This document shows, piece by piece, positions 1-5,872 of a stretch of 10,666 bases of DNA. Made by a program: the position numbers and the translations under genes. The stretch is from an uncultured Eubacteriales bacterium. Its GTDB lineage: Bacteria > Bacillota_A > Clostridia > Christensenellales > Aristaeellaceae. The notes below the pieces were generated by a model. The model had not been told where the DNA came from, searched no databases, and saw nothing but the letters and a program-made list of their open reading frames with translations. Every line of letters begins with the position of its first letter. The first letter of the stretch is position 1. The stretch is taken from assembly GCA_900553645.1 (NCBI GenBank), contig USEE01000027.1, positions 1 to 10,666 on the forward strand, in the 5' to 3' direction.

Positions 1-63
1 CCTTCGGATTTCTTCCTTGAACTGACGAAAAATCCACTCGAACTTGCGGATTTCCTTTTTTGA
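1..63 (+). CDS. Possible C-terminal end of an unknown upstream gene (partial)
   Basis: Frame 1 is open from the window edge and ends at a TGA at 61-63, giving about 20 residues ending in ELADFLF. The other two plus-strand frames stop within the first 25 bases. The reading would end 45 bases before the HIT gene on the same strand, which would suit a gene upstream in an operon. The opposite strand is also open here (a Lys/Arg/Phe-rich peptide), so the reading strand is uncertain. The peptide is too short to assign a family. Confidence 0.25.
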   Translation, partial: PSDFFLELTKNPLELADFLF

Positions 64-108
64 GACACACTCTAATCCCAAGCGCAATATAATATGGAGG
101 TGCCAAAT

Positions 109-453
109 ATGGAAGATTGCCTTTTTTGCAAAATAGCGGCGGGTCAGATACCGTCCAACAAGGTTTATGAGGACGATGATGTATTCGCGTTCCGCGACAT
201 AAATCCGCAAACCCCGGTGCACATACTGGTCATACCTAAGGCACACGTGAGCAGCGTGCTGGAGAGCGATAAGCTGCCCGCGGGCATGTGCGATAAGCTG
301 ATGCACACCTGCGCCCAGATCGCCAAGGCTGAGGGGCTGGACAAGACCGGATTCCGCATCGTGAGCAACTGCGGCGACGACGCGTGCCAGAGCGTACACC
401 ACTGGCACATTCACATACTCGGCGGCCGCAAGATGGAAGATAAGATGGCGTAA
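109..453 (+). CDS. HIT-family (histidine triad) nucleotide hydrolase, HinT-like
   Basis: This is a small cytoplasmic HIT-superfamily protein of 114 residues from the chosen start. Proteins of this branch hydrolyse nucleoside phosphoramidates or acyl-nucleotides such as adenylated lysine. The N-terminus carries the CxxC pair (DCLFCKI) that often binds zinc in this group, followed by the usual AGQIPSNKVYEDD stretch. The C-terminus has the catalytic HxHxHxx motif, HWHIHIL, followed by GG. An ATG at 94 is in frame, but it overlaps the GGAGG at 96-100. The ATG at 109 sits eight bases after that ribosome binding site and gives the typical MEDCLFCKI start, so I chose 109. The length is normal for the family. 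The family call is firm; the substrate is not knowable from sequence. Confidence 0.93.
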   Translation: MEDCLFCKIAAGQIPSNKVYEDDDVFAFRDINPQTPVHILVIPKAHVSSVLESDKLPAGMCDKLMHTCAQIAKAEGLDKTGFRIVSNCGDDACQSVHHWHIHILGGRKMEDKMA

Positions 454-458
454 GCCAT

Positions 459-483
459 CGCCGCATACGCCGGTTTTGCGGCG
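459..483 (+). other. GC-rich hairpin after the HIT gene
   Basis: CGCCGC (459-464) can pair with GCGGCG (478-483) around a 13-base loop, starting six bases after the HIT stop codon. No T-run follows, so it is at best a weak terminator or an mRNA 3'-end stabiliser. A second near-palindrome, TGCGCATAATGTGCA at 494-508 followed by TTTT, lies between this hairpin and the next promoter. It could help end transcription or act as an operator. Confidence 0.35.
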
Positions 484-525
484 GGCATAAATATGCGCAT
501 AATGTGCATTTTACACGTCTGGTAC

Positions 526-554
526 TTGACGCGGATGCTTAAGCGTGGTACAAT
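526..554 (+). promoter_or_regulatory. Sigma-A promoter of the lysine-importer operon
   Basis: TTGACG (526-531) and TACAAT (549-554) are separated by exactly 17 bases and are close to the sigma-A consensus. The predicted start site is about 561, roughly 30 bases before the first strand of riboswitch stem P1. A start here would therefore transcribe the whole aptamer. Confidence 0.85.
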
Positions 555-591
555 CCATACATGAACCATCGCCGGGGCGTCGCCCGGGCGG

Positions 592-760
592 TAATGATAG
601 AGGCGCGGTTTAAGCATCAGTAATCGGAAACAGCGGGCAGACACCCGCCCGATGAAAGGGCCTGCCGCCGAAGGTGAATATATCCTGTCTGGGACTGTTC
701 GCCTGGGCCGGGGGATAACATCTCACGGACTGTCACATTAATTGTGGAGAGCTATCATTG
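592..760 (+). promoter_or_regulatory. Lysine riboswitch (L-box) aptamer
   Basis: Several conserved blocks of the lysine riboswitch are present in the right order: AGAGGCGCG (599-607), GATGAAAGG (651-659), CGCCGAA (666-672), GGACTGTC (727-734) and TGGAGAGCTATC (745-756). Stem P1 closes the domain: AATGATAG (593-600) pairs perfectly with CTATCATT (752-759), with a further T-G wobble outside. A small stem, CACA/TGTG, frames the loop just before the 3' strand. The aptamer length of about 170 bases matches the family. Known L-boxes bind L-lysine and, with a following terminator, switch transcription off when lysine is abundant. It lies upstream of a polar amino acid ABC importer, which therefore very probably carries lysine. 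Confidence 0.93.
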
Positions 761-807
761 ACTTCAAAGTATCTTGGCGCTGTGGAGCGCATGTATTGAG
801 ATATATT

Positions 808-854
808 GCAGCCATGAACTCATCCGCACAAAGATGGTTCATGGCTGCTTTTTT
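808..854 (+). terminator. Intrinsic terminator of the riboswitch expression platform
   Basis: GCAGCCATGAAC (808-819) pairs perfectly over 12 bp with GTTCATGGCTGC (837-848). The stem continues, after one bulged T, with CATC/GATG, and six T residues follow (849-854). The terminator lies between the lysine aptamer and the start codon at 885. This is the classical layout of transcription attenuation: ligand-bound aptamer, terminator forms, operon off. The competing antiterminator is not obvious by eye. Confidence 0.93.
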
Positions 855-884
855 ACGACCGAAAATACTTTGGAGGGATTTGCA

Positions 885-1736
885 ATGAAGAGGATACTTG
901 CTCTGCTCGCCGCCGTAATGATGATGGTTTCCTGCTGCACCGCGCTGGCCGATTCCGAGCCGACCGGCGTTGAAGACGGCGTGTTCACCATCGCCATGGA
1001 GTGCGCTTACGCGCCCTACAACTGGACTCAGACCGACGATTCCAACGGCGCTGTGCCGATAAAGGACTCCAGCGACTATGCCAACGGCTACGACGTAATG
1101 ATCGCCAAGAAGATCTGCGAGGCCAACGGCTGGCAGCTCGAAATACTGCGCTCCGACTGGGATTCGCTGGTGCCTGCGGTTCAGACCGGCATGATCGACG
1201 CCGCTATCGCCGGCCAGTCCATGACCGCCGCTCGTTCCGAACAGGTTGACTTTGCCGGCCCGTACTTCTACGCGTCCATCGTGTGCGTGACCAAGGCCGA
1301 CAGCCAGTTCGCGGACGCGCAGTCCATTTCCGACCTGAGCGGCGGCACCTGCACCGCGCAGATCGCTACCATCTGGTATGATCAGTGCCTGCCCCAGATC
1401 CAGGGCGCTCAGATTCAGACCGCGGCCGAAACCGCGCCCGCAATGCTGATGGCGCTGGAAACCGGCATGGTTGACTTCATCTGCACCGATATGCCCACCG
1501 CGCAGGGCGCTGTGGCCGCATATCCCGATCTCAAGATACTGAACTTCTCGGGCACCGACGGCGACTTCCAGTTCACCGACGAGGAGCGCGCCGAAAACGT
1601 GAACATAGGCATATCCGTGCGCAAGGGCAATACCGGTCTGGTTGAGGCGATAAACAATGTGCTGTCCACCATGACTGAGGACGATTTTAACGAGCTGATG
1701 GCTGAGGCGATTGCGATTCAGCCCGTGGGTCAATAA
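885..1736 (+). CDS. Amino acid ABC transporter substrate-binding protein (family 3), probably lysine
   Basis: This 283-residue extracytoplasmic binding protein captures a polar amino acid for the adjacent permease. It starts with a signal peptide: MKR, a hydrophobic stretch to about residue 15, then either a weak lipobox (MVSC, Cys17) or a signal peptidase I site after ALA (residues 20-22). The mature part has family 3 features: a first strand with FTIAMECAYAPYNW, the GYDVMIAKKI helix, the SDWDSLVPAVQTGMIDAAIAG segment, and a second lobe containing ETGMVDFICTD. An upstream in-frame ATG at 774 lies within the riboswitch leader and before the terminator. The ATG at 885 has GGAGGG (872-877) eight bases ahead and begins exactly at the signal peptide, so it is the real start. 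Lysine specificity is inferred from the L-box; the transporter class is clear from the protein. Confidence 0.92.
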   Translation: MKRILALLAAVMMMVSCCTALADSEPTGVEDGVFTIAMECAYAPYNWTQTDDSNGAVPIKDSSDYANGYDVMIAKKICEANGWQLEILRSDWDSLVPAVQTGMIDAAIAGQSMTAARSEQVDFAGPYFYASIVCVTKADSQFADAQSISDLSGGTCTAQIATIWYDQCLPQIQGAQIQTAAETAPAMLMALETGMVDFICTDMPTAQGAVAAYPDLKILNFSGTDGDFQFTDEERAENVNIGISVRKGNTGLVEAINNVLSTMTEDDFNELMAEAIAIQPVGQ

Positions 1737-1769
1737 TCTACTTGACTGAATAAACATACATTATCTGGC

Positions 1770-1803
1770 TGAGCTGCGCCCGGCATTTGCCCCGCGCAGC
1801 TTA
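1770..1803 (+). other. Intercistronic hairpin between binding protein and permease genes
   Basis: AGCTGCGC (1772-1779) pairs with GCGCAGCT (1794-1801), extendable outward by a G-T and a T-A pair. An inner GGC/GCC pair surrounds ATTT. No T-run follows, so it is not a good terminator. Its position after the binding-protein gene fits the known use of such hairpins to protect the upstream mRNA, so that binding protein is made in excess over the membrane components. That role is inferred here. Confidence 0.55.
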
Positions 1804-1828
1804 ACCATGCTGAGGGGGAGTGGAACGC

Positions 1829-2686
1829 GTGGACATTATGGCTAAGCTGGGAAGCGATATAGCAAGCCTGTGGTCAAATTACGCGGGGTCGTACCTAAAC
1901 GGCATAGCGAACACGCTGCTGCTGGCGCTGGCCGCGACGCTGATAGGCTGTGTGATAGGCTTTGTGTGCGGCGTGCTTCAGACGATACCGTGCTCGAAAA
2001 ATGATCTGCCGCTGAAGCGCGGCCTGCTTACGGCGGTGCGCGCGATAGTGCGCGCGTATGTCGAGGTATTTCGCGGCACGCCCATGGTGCTGCAGGCCGT
2101 GTTCATATACTATGGTCTGCCGTACTTCACTAACGCGGCGATGAAGTTCACCAACGTGTGGGGCGCGGCGCTGCTGGTCGTGTCGATCAACACCGGCGCG
2201 TATATGGCCGAGACCGTGCGCGGCGGCATACTCTCGATCGACCCCGGCCAGACAGAGGGCGCAAAGGCCATTGGCATGACCCACTTCAAGACCATGATGT
2301 ACGTGATACTGCCCCAGGCACTTCGCAATATACTGCCGCAGGTGGGCAATAACTTCATTATAAACATAAAGGACACCTCGGTAATGTTCATAATCGGCTT
2401 TACCGACTTCTTCGCGGTGCACCGCGCGGCCGTGGGCGCGACTTATCTGTACTTCCCGTCGGCGGCGATCGAGATGGCCGGTTATCTGTGCATGACGCTT
2501 ATCGCATCGGTGCTGCTGCGCAAGTGGGAAAAGAAGCTGGCGGGCGATGACAGCTATACATTGGCCACCACCGATCAGCTTGCGCCCACCGCCGGTATGC
2601 TGAACCACCCCGGCAAGGGCAGCAATTTTGACGAGCACAGCAAGGAAAGCGAGCTGCTCAGCGGGCAGCAGAACAGGGGGCTGTAA
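1829..2686 (+). CDS. Amino acid ABC transporter permease (HisM/GlnP family), probably lysine
   Basis: This is the integral membrane subunit of the importer, 285 residues from GTG at 1829. It has the N-terminal [16 protein letters not shown] segment of this family, the FRGTP motif (residues 81-85), and the EAA loop that contacts the ATPase ([15 protein letters not shown], then [10 protein letters not shown], about 143-170). Several hydrophobic spans run through to about residue 230. The start is uncertain: GTG at 1820 is almost on top of the AGGGGG (1813-1818), GTG at 1829 has a good ten-base spacing, and ATG at 1838 is far away. I prefer 1829. The last 45 or so residues form a hydrophilic Ser/Glu/Gln-rich tail that most relatives lack. 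The gene ends two bases before the ATPase start codon, so the two are probably translated together. Confidence 0.92.
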   Translation: MDIMAKLGSDIASLWSNYAGSYLNGIANTLLLALAATLIGCVIGFVCGVLQTIPCSKNDLPLKRGLLTAVRAIVRAYVEVFRGTPMVLQAVFIYYGLPYFTNAAMKFTNVWGAALLVVSINTGAYMAETVRGGILSIDPGQTEGAKAIGMTHFKTMMYVILPQALRNILPQVGNNFIINIKDTSVMFIIGFTDFFAVHRAAVGATYLYFPSAAIEMAGYLCMTLIASVLLRKWEKKLAGDDSYTLATTDQLAPTAGMLNHPGKGSNFDEHSKESELLSGQQNRGL

Positions 2687-2688
2687 GC

Positions 2689-3429
2689 ATGGACGAGCTG
2701 CTGAGAGTGGAACACCTGTCCAAGTCGTTCGGCGCGCACGTGGTACTGCGCGACATCGATTTTACCGTAAAGCCCGGCGACGTGACCTCGATAATCGGCG
2801 CATCCGGCTCGGGAAAATCGACGCTGCTGCGCTGCATTAACCTGCTGGAGACTCCCACGGCGGGCGCGATATACTTCCATGGCGACAACATGCTCGCGCG
2901 TGGAGTGAACGCCGCCGCCTACCGCACCAAGGTGGGCATGGTGTTCCAGTCGTTCAACCTGTTCAACAACATGACAGTGCTGGACAATTGCATTGTGGGC
3001 CAGACCAAGGTGCTGGGCAAGAAGAAGGAAGAGGCCCGCGCCAACGCGATGATGTATCTGGAAAAGGTAGGCATGGCGCCCTACATAAATGCGCGCCCGC
3101 GCCAGATCTCGGGCGGCCAGAAGCAGCGCGTGGCGATAGCGCGCGCGCTGGCGATGGAGCCGGAGGTGCTGCTGTTCGACGAACCTACGTCCGCGCTCGA
3201 CCCGGAGATGGTGGGCGAGGTGCTGTCGGTCATGCGCGATCTGGCCAAGGACGGCATGACGATGCTGGTCGTGACGCACGAGATGTCGTTCGCGCGCGAC
3301 GTGAGTAACCGCGTGGTGTACATGTGCGATGGCCTTATCCGCGAGGACGGCACGCCCGAGCAGGTGTTCAGCCATCCCAAGGATGAGCGCACGCGCGATT
3401 TCCTGACCCGCTTCCTCGGAAAAGAATGA
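2689..3429 (+). CDS. Amino acid ABC transporter ATP-binding protein (GlnQ/HisP family), probably lysine
   Basis: This 246-residue cytoplasmic ATPase powers the importer. All nucleotide-binding motifs are intact: Walker [10 protein letters not shown] (37-45), Q-loop Gln87 in VFQSFNLF, the signature SGGQ (141-144) within [14 protein letters not shown], Walker B LLFDE (161-165) followed by PTSALDPE, and the switch His197 in VTHEMSFA. Length and motif spacing are typical of the polar amino acid uptake subfamily. The ATG at 2689 has AGGGGG at 2675-2680, inside the end of the permease gene. It is the last gene of the operon and is followed by a strong hairpin. The substrate is set by the partner proteins and is inferred to be lysine from the L-box. 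Confidence 0.96.
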   Translation: MDELLRVEHLSKSFGAHVVLRDIDFTVKPGDVTSIIGASGSGKSTLLRCINLLETPTAGAIYFHGDNMLARGVNAAAYRTKVGMVFQSFNLFNNMTVLDNCIVGQTKVLGKKKEEARANAMMYLEKVGMAPYINARPRQISGGQKQRVAIARALAMEPEVLLFDEPTSALDPEMVGEVLSVMRDLAKDGMTMLVVTHEMSFARDVSNRVVYMCDGLIREDGTPEQVFSHPKDERTRDFLTRFLGKE

Positions 3430-3439
3430 TGTATGATTT

Positions 3440-3481
3440 CAGCCCGCCCGGATGCCTGAAACGCGGCATCTGAGCGGGCTG
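3440..3481 (+). terminator. Terminator-like hairpin after the importer operon
   Basis: CAGCCCGC (3440-3447) pairs with GCGGGCTG (3474-3481). After one mismatch the stem continues with CGGATGCC against GGCATCTG (one G-T wobble), leaving an eight-base loop. The very stable stem begins ten bases after the ATPase stop codon. The tail, CTTGGTTTGCTT, is only moderately T-rich, so termination may be leaky; a second terminator at 3565-3605 follows. Confidence 0.7.
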
Positions 3482-3491
3482 CTTGGTTTGC

Positions 3492-3545
3492 TTAGGCAGT
3501 TCGGGTCAGGCTGGATTGTAACGTTTTATGACATGATCTGCCTAA
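3492..3545. repeat. Dyad with TTAGGCAG / CTGCCTAA arms (copy A)
   Basis: TTAGGCAG (3492-3499) is a perfect inverted match to CTGCCTAA (3538-3545) across a 38-base loop. It lies between two terminators, outside any gene. Similar dyads occur at 4512-4565, 7612-7655 and 8766-8814. Its function is unknown, and the matched arms are short enough for chance to be possible. Confidence 0.4.
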
Positions 3546-3564
3546 AATCGATAGGTCTAAAGCT

Positions 3565-3605
3565 AAAAGCGCCGCCCTCTTAAATACAAGAAGGCGACGC
3601 TTTTT
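3565..3605. terminator. Bidirectional terminator between the importer operon and the GNAT gene
   Basis: AAAAGCG (3565-3571) pairs with CGCTTTT (3598-3604), and GCC/GGC and CTT/AAG extend the stem inward. On the plus strand the stem runs into five T residues (3601-3605). On the minus strand it runs into TTTTAGCTTTAG. It lies just after the stop codon of the minus-strand acetyltransferase gene, so it most likely ends that transcript and backs up the importer terminator. Confidence 0.82.
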
Positions 3606-3608
3606 AAG

Positions 3609-4232
3609 TCACTGAGCGTACCAAAGCTGTCCCGGCAGCTTCAGCTTTTCGCGCGGCGGGAACTTTGCATCGAACTTAGCCAAAGCTTCTGCGTCGATGT
3701 CGAAAAATTCCGGGCAGAAGTGCACGCGGCCATGCACTCCGCTTAGTCCACCCTCGACCAGCTCGCACGCCATAAGCTCAGGGTACGACGAGCCGTCCGC
3801 ATCCACTATGCCAAAGTCAGCCGCAGGCCGGAAGCCAAAGCGCGAATAGTACGCCGGGCTGCCGGTTATTATAACGGCCTTGTACCCGGCGGCGCGCGCA
3901 TCGCTGAACGACCGGCGAATAAGCTGAGAGCCTATGCCCGTGCGCTGAAGATCGGGGCGCACGCTGATCGGGCCGAAAGACAGCGCTTCAAAGCTTTCGC
4001 CGCTGTCCGATATGATGCTTATGGCCGTGTAAAATATGTGGCCGCAAATCTGATTGCCGCATTCGCATAAGTAGTTGAGCCGGGCAACGACATTCGCGTT
4101 TCCGCGCAGGCTGTGGACGATGAAGTGCTCGTCACAGCCGGGCCTGTATACGTTCCAGAATGCTTCGCGGGTAAGGGCTTCGACTGCGGCGTAATCACGC
4201 GGGGTTTCGATGCGGTAAGTGTACTCGTTCAT
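3609..4232 (-). CDS. GNAT-family N-acetyltransferase (YhbS/COG3153-like)
   Basis: This 207-residue cytoplasmic protein is predicted to transfer an acetyl group from acetyl-CoA to an amine. The acetyl-CoA pyrophosphate-binding motif is visible as QRTGIGS (residues 96-102), after the strand LSFGPISVRPDL. A second hallmark, GSPAYYSRFGF (124-134), is typical of the YhbS-like group. An N-terminal IETPRDYAAVEALTREAFW segment opens the fold. About 60 extra C-terminal residues follow the core and end in LPGQLWYAQ. The start codon is preceded by GAGGAGGA at good spacing. The gene is alone in its transcription unit, with a perfect promoter about 160 bases upstream and a terminator right after the stop. 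Acceptor substrate unknown. Confidence 0.88.
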   Translation of the reverse strand: MNEYTYRIETPRDYAAVEALTREAFWNVYRPGCDEHFIVHSLRGNANVVARLNYLCECGNQICGHIFYTAISIISDSGESFEALSFGPISVRPDLQRTGIGSQLIRRSFSDARAAGYKAVIITGSPAYYSRFGFRPAADFGIVDADGSSYPELMACELVEGGLSGVHGRVHFCPEFFDIDAEALAKFDAKFPPREKLKLPGQLWYAQ

Positions 4233-4277
4233 GATTGTTCCTCCTCAAATTCAAGCAGATTGCGCATGTGCTCAAAT

Positions 4278-4313
4278 CCGGAAGGTTGTTGTGCGCGTCC
4301 GTCAACCTTCCGG
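4278..4313 (-). promoter_or_regulatory. Perfect 11-bp hairpin in the GNAT mRNA leader
   Basis: CCGGAAGGTTG (4278-4288) and CAACCTTCCGG (4303-4313) form a perfect inverted repeat with a 14-base loop. It lies in the predicted 5' leader of the acetyltransferase mRNA, about 45 bases before the start codon. No T-run follows in either direction, so it is not an intrinsic terminator. A role in mRNA stability, protein binding or a DNA operator is possible; I recognise no known riboregulator. Confidence 0.55.
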
Positions 4314-4372
4314 TCAGCGAACAATCCTACAAATCATCTTATTCAAACAGCAATCTCCTGCCTTTTATTCAG

Positions 4373-4386
4373 CCACAGGGCTGTGG
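4373..4386. promoter_or_regulatory. Dyad over the GNAT transcription start (candidate operator)
   Basis: CCACAG (4373-4378) and CTGTGG (4381-4386) are a perfect inverted repeat around GG. On the minus strand it begins five bases after the -10 box at 4391-4396 and covers the predicted start site near 4384. A repressor bound here would block transcription. This is inferred from position only. Confidence 0.4.
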
Positions 4387-4390
4387 ATAA

Positions 4391-4419
4391 ATTATAGCGC
4401 GGCGGCTGGCTTATGTCAA
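4391..4419 (-). promoter_or_regulatory. Perfect consensus sigma-A promoter for the GNAT gene
   Basis: On the minus strand TTGACA (4419-4414) and TATAAT (4396-4391) are separated by exactly 17 bases, an exact match to consensus in both boxes and spacer. The predicted start near 4384 gives a leader of about 150 bases. A promoter this strong before a single acetyltransferase gene suggests that expression is restrained by something else, such as the dyad or leader hairpin. Confidence 0.88.
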
Positions 4420-4584
4420 TTGCATGGTATGAAAATGCGGCAGTGGAGGCGGAATCGCAAGCGTATCTGTTTGAGCGCGCCTGCTAAAAGCAAAATATGG
4501 CTCAGACATTATAAGGCTGAGGACAGTTTTACAAGGCCAACCCTAAAGCCGTTTATTCAGCCTTAACGCCGTATCTGCCTATAC
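4420..4584. other. Intergenic stretch without recognisable gene, holding one dyad
   Basis: This lies between the GNAT promoter and the GH5 terminator, so no transcript is expected from either neighbour. A plus-strand open frame crosses it, but it runs on through the GNAT control region and has no ribosome binding site or recognisable protein. The only structure I see is the inverted repeat at 4512-4565. An 11-base sequence, TTTATTCAGCC, occurs at 4552-4562 and again at 4364-4374. Confidence 0.4.
4512..4565. repeat. Dyad with TAAGGCTGA / TCAGCCTTA arms (copy C)
   Basis: TAAGGCTGA (4512-4520) matches TCAGCCTTA (4557-4565) as a perfect 9-bp inverted repeat across 36 bases. Arm composition and loop length resemble the dyad at 3492-3545. 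No T-run follows. Function unknown. Confidence 0.4.
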
Positions 4585-4622
4585 AAAAACCCGCCGCGCA
4601 AAGTACGTAACTGCGCGGCGGG
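4585..4622 (-). terminator. Intrinsic terminator of the GH5 gene
   Basis: CCCGCCGCGCA (4590-4600) pairs perfectly with TGCGCGGCGGG (4612-4622), an 11-bp GC-rich stem with an 11-base loop. Read on the minus strand it is followed by five T residues (4589-4585). It lies about 20 bases after the GH5 stop codon. Confidence 0.95.
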
Positions 4623-4643
4623 GAATACAATTCAGCTTTATAT

Positions 4644-5648
4644 TTACTTTGTGGTTTCGATTATGGCTTCAACCGTCTTGGGCATGTACCAGCGCAGGTT
4701 GATACGATCCAGCAGCGCAAAATGCTCATCACCGCTGTCGAAATAGCCGTTGTCCCACCACACGCACGGTATGCCCAGCGCCTTGGCACGGCTCAGGAAC
4801 GCGCGCGCCCATTTGGCGTTGTCCTCGTCGTTGTACTTGCCGTTTACGAACTTCTTGTTCACCGCGCCGTACTCGGTCATTATGATGGGCAGATTCAGCG
4901 GCTTTGCGAATTTGACCAAAGTGTCGAACATTGCGCCTATGTCCGCGTCCACGCTCTCGTCAAAAATTTTTCTGCCGTGCAATCGGTCGAAGGCGTAATC
5001 GTCTGGACAGTACGAGTGCAGCGACAGTATCAGATTGTCGTCGGCGGGCACGATCATGTCCTTCAAGCCGCGCTCGTTGACCTGCGCGCCGCAGGTGGTG
5101 ATGAGCAGTCCGCGCGTAAGGTTATTGCCGCCGGTCGCGCGCACGGTTTCGACAAACAGCCGGTTCAGCACATTTATTGCGCGCCGCACCTGAGAATCGC
5201 CGCCGAAACATTCGTTGGGCGTGCCCTCAAGCCGCGGCTCGTTCATGCCCTCGAACATCAGACGCTCATCCATGTCGCCAAAGTACTCGGCAATCTGCCT
5301 CCACAGCGCGATAAAGCGCGGCTCGATCTTGTCAAGATACTCGGTGGACGGCTTTAGCCATTCGCCCTCGTGATGGGTATTAAGTATAACCGTCATGCCC
5401 GCGTCCAGACCCCACTGTATTACCTCGCGCACGCGCAAAAGGAAGTTGGCGTTCAGACGGTAATTGGGCGCAGCGCCCATGTTTTCCTTCCATGTGACGG
5501 GCACGCGCAGCACGTCAAAGCCCGCCTGCGCCACAAAATCTATCATTTCGCGCGTCGTGCGCGGATTGCCCCAGCCGGTTTCGCCGCCGAACGCGTCGAA
5601 CGTATTGCCCAGATTCCAGCCCCTCTTAAGACTAGCGATATCGATCAT
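4644..5648 (-). CDS. Glycoside hydrolase family 5, endoglucanase-type, cytoplasmic
   Basis: This 334-residue retaining glycosidase is a GH5 (clan A, TIM barrel) enzyme, the family of cellulases and other beta-1,4-glycan hydrolases. Visible hallmarks in order are GWNLGNTFDA near the N-terminus (10-19), RVPVTW (48-53), NTHHE (90-94), the acid/base Glu137 in FEGMNEPR, HSYCPDDYAF (211-220), the nucleophile Glu259 in IIMTEYGA, and WWDNG (297-301). There is no signal peptide, carbohydrate-binding module or dockerin, so it probably acts on oligosaccharides already imported into the cell. The ATG at 5648 has GGAGG nine bases ahead. The gene has its own promoter and terminator and is transcribed divergently from fhs. 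The family is secure; cellulase versus mannanase or xyloglucanase cannot be settled here. Confidence 0.94.
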   Translation of the reverse strand: MIDIASLKRGWNLGNTFDAFGGETGWGNPRTTREMIDFVAQAGFDVLRVPVTWKENMGAAPNYRLNANFLLRVREVIQWGLDAGMTVILNTHHEGEWLKPSTEYLDKIEPRFIALWRQIAEYFGDMDERLMFEGMNEPRLEGTPNECFGGDSQVRRAINVLNRLFVETVRATGGNNLTRGLLITTCGAQVNERGLKDMIVPADDNLILSLHSYCPDDYAFDRLHGRKIFDESVDADIGAMFDTLVKFAKPLNLPIIMTEYGAVNKKFVNGKYNDEDNAKWARAFLSRAKALGIPCVWWDNGYFDSGDEHFALLDRINLRWYMPKTVEAIIETTK

Positions 5649-5699
5649 AAGTAATATCCTCCGTGCGGCCTCAGCGCCGCCTTGCGTTAGCTTTAACCA

Positions 5700-5728
5700 A
5701 TTATAACCCTAAATCACACAATAATCAA
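5700..5728 (-). promoter_or_regulatory. Sigma-A promoter of the GH5 gene
   Basis: On the minus strand TTGATT (5728-5723) and a perfect TATAAT (5705-5700) are separated by 17 bases. The predicted start near 5693 gives a leader of about 45 bases before the ATG at 5648. Confidence 0.8.
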
Positions 5729-5737
5729 TGGATTTTT

Positions 5738-5754
5738 ATCAAAAGATTTTTGAT
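5738..5754. promoter_or_regulatory. Palindrome in the GH5/fhs divergent region (candidate regulator site)
   Basis: ATCAAAA (5738-5744) and TTTTGAT (5748-5754) are a perfect 7-bp dyad around GAT. It lies about 9 bases upstream of the GH5 -35 box, roughly -45 to -61 from the predicted GH5 start, and some 50 bases upstream of the fhs -35 box. The position suits an activator of GH5. Its A/T-rich nature also allows an UP-element-like role. Confidence 0.4.
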
Positions 5755-5803
5755 GTGCGTACCTGAGATTGCTCCGCAAAAAAATCACGAACGTTTTTAA
5801 TGG

Positions 5804-5832
5804 TTGCATTCTTAATATACGGATGATATAAT
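5804..5832 (+). promoter_or_regulatory. Sigma-A promoter of fhs
   Basis: TTGCAT (5804-5809) and a perfect TATAAT (5827-5832) are separated by 17 bases. A run of seven A (5778-5784) and one of five T (5794-5798) lie just upstream and could act as an UP element. The predicted start near 5839 leaves a short leader of about 34 bases. Confidence 0.8.
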
Positions 5833-5872
5833 GAGGGTACATCCAGTCTGCCATTTGAAAGGAGTGCTTTCG

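Noticed and set aside
88..93. TATAAT just before the HIT gene as its promoter
   Set aside because: There is no -35 box at the right distance, and a start near 100 would remove the ribosome binding site at 96-100 from the mRNA.
738..1757. 339-residue minus-strand open frame opposite the binding protein
   Set aside because: It is antisense to a clear gene with signal peptide and family motifs, covers the terminator region, and its composition (His/Gly/Arg/Ala-rich) is typical of a shadow frame in GC-rich DNA.
2575..3375. 266-residue minus-strand open frame opposite the ATPase
   Set aside because: The sense strand encodes a complete ABC ATPase with all motifs; the antisense product is His/Arg/Ala-rich with no recognisable domain.
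4278..4313. T-box or intrinsic attenuator in the GNAT leader
   Set aside because: The hairpin is perfect but no T-run follows on either strand, and I see no T-box conserved sequence or antiterminator.
4364..4562. Exact 11-base direct repeat TTTATTCAGCC at 4364-4374 and 4552-4562 as a mobile-element target duplication
   Set aside because: No terminal inverted repeats or transposase lie between the copies, and the interval holds a functional-looking promoter; an 11-base match may be chance.
4722..5357. 211-residue plus-strand open frame opposite GH5
   Set aside because: It is the antisense shadow of a complete GH5 enzyme, with no ribosome binding site and no family resemblance.
5831..5872. 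Longer fhs start at ATG 5831
   Set aside because: That ATG overlaps the -10 box and precedes the likely transcript start; the ATG at 5873 has the ribosome binding site and gives the normal family N-terminus.
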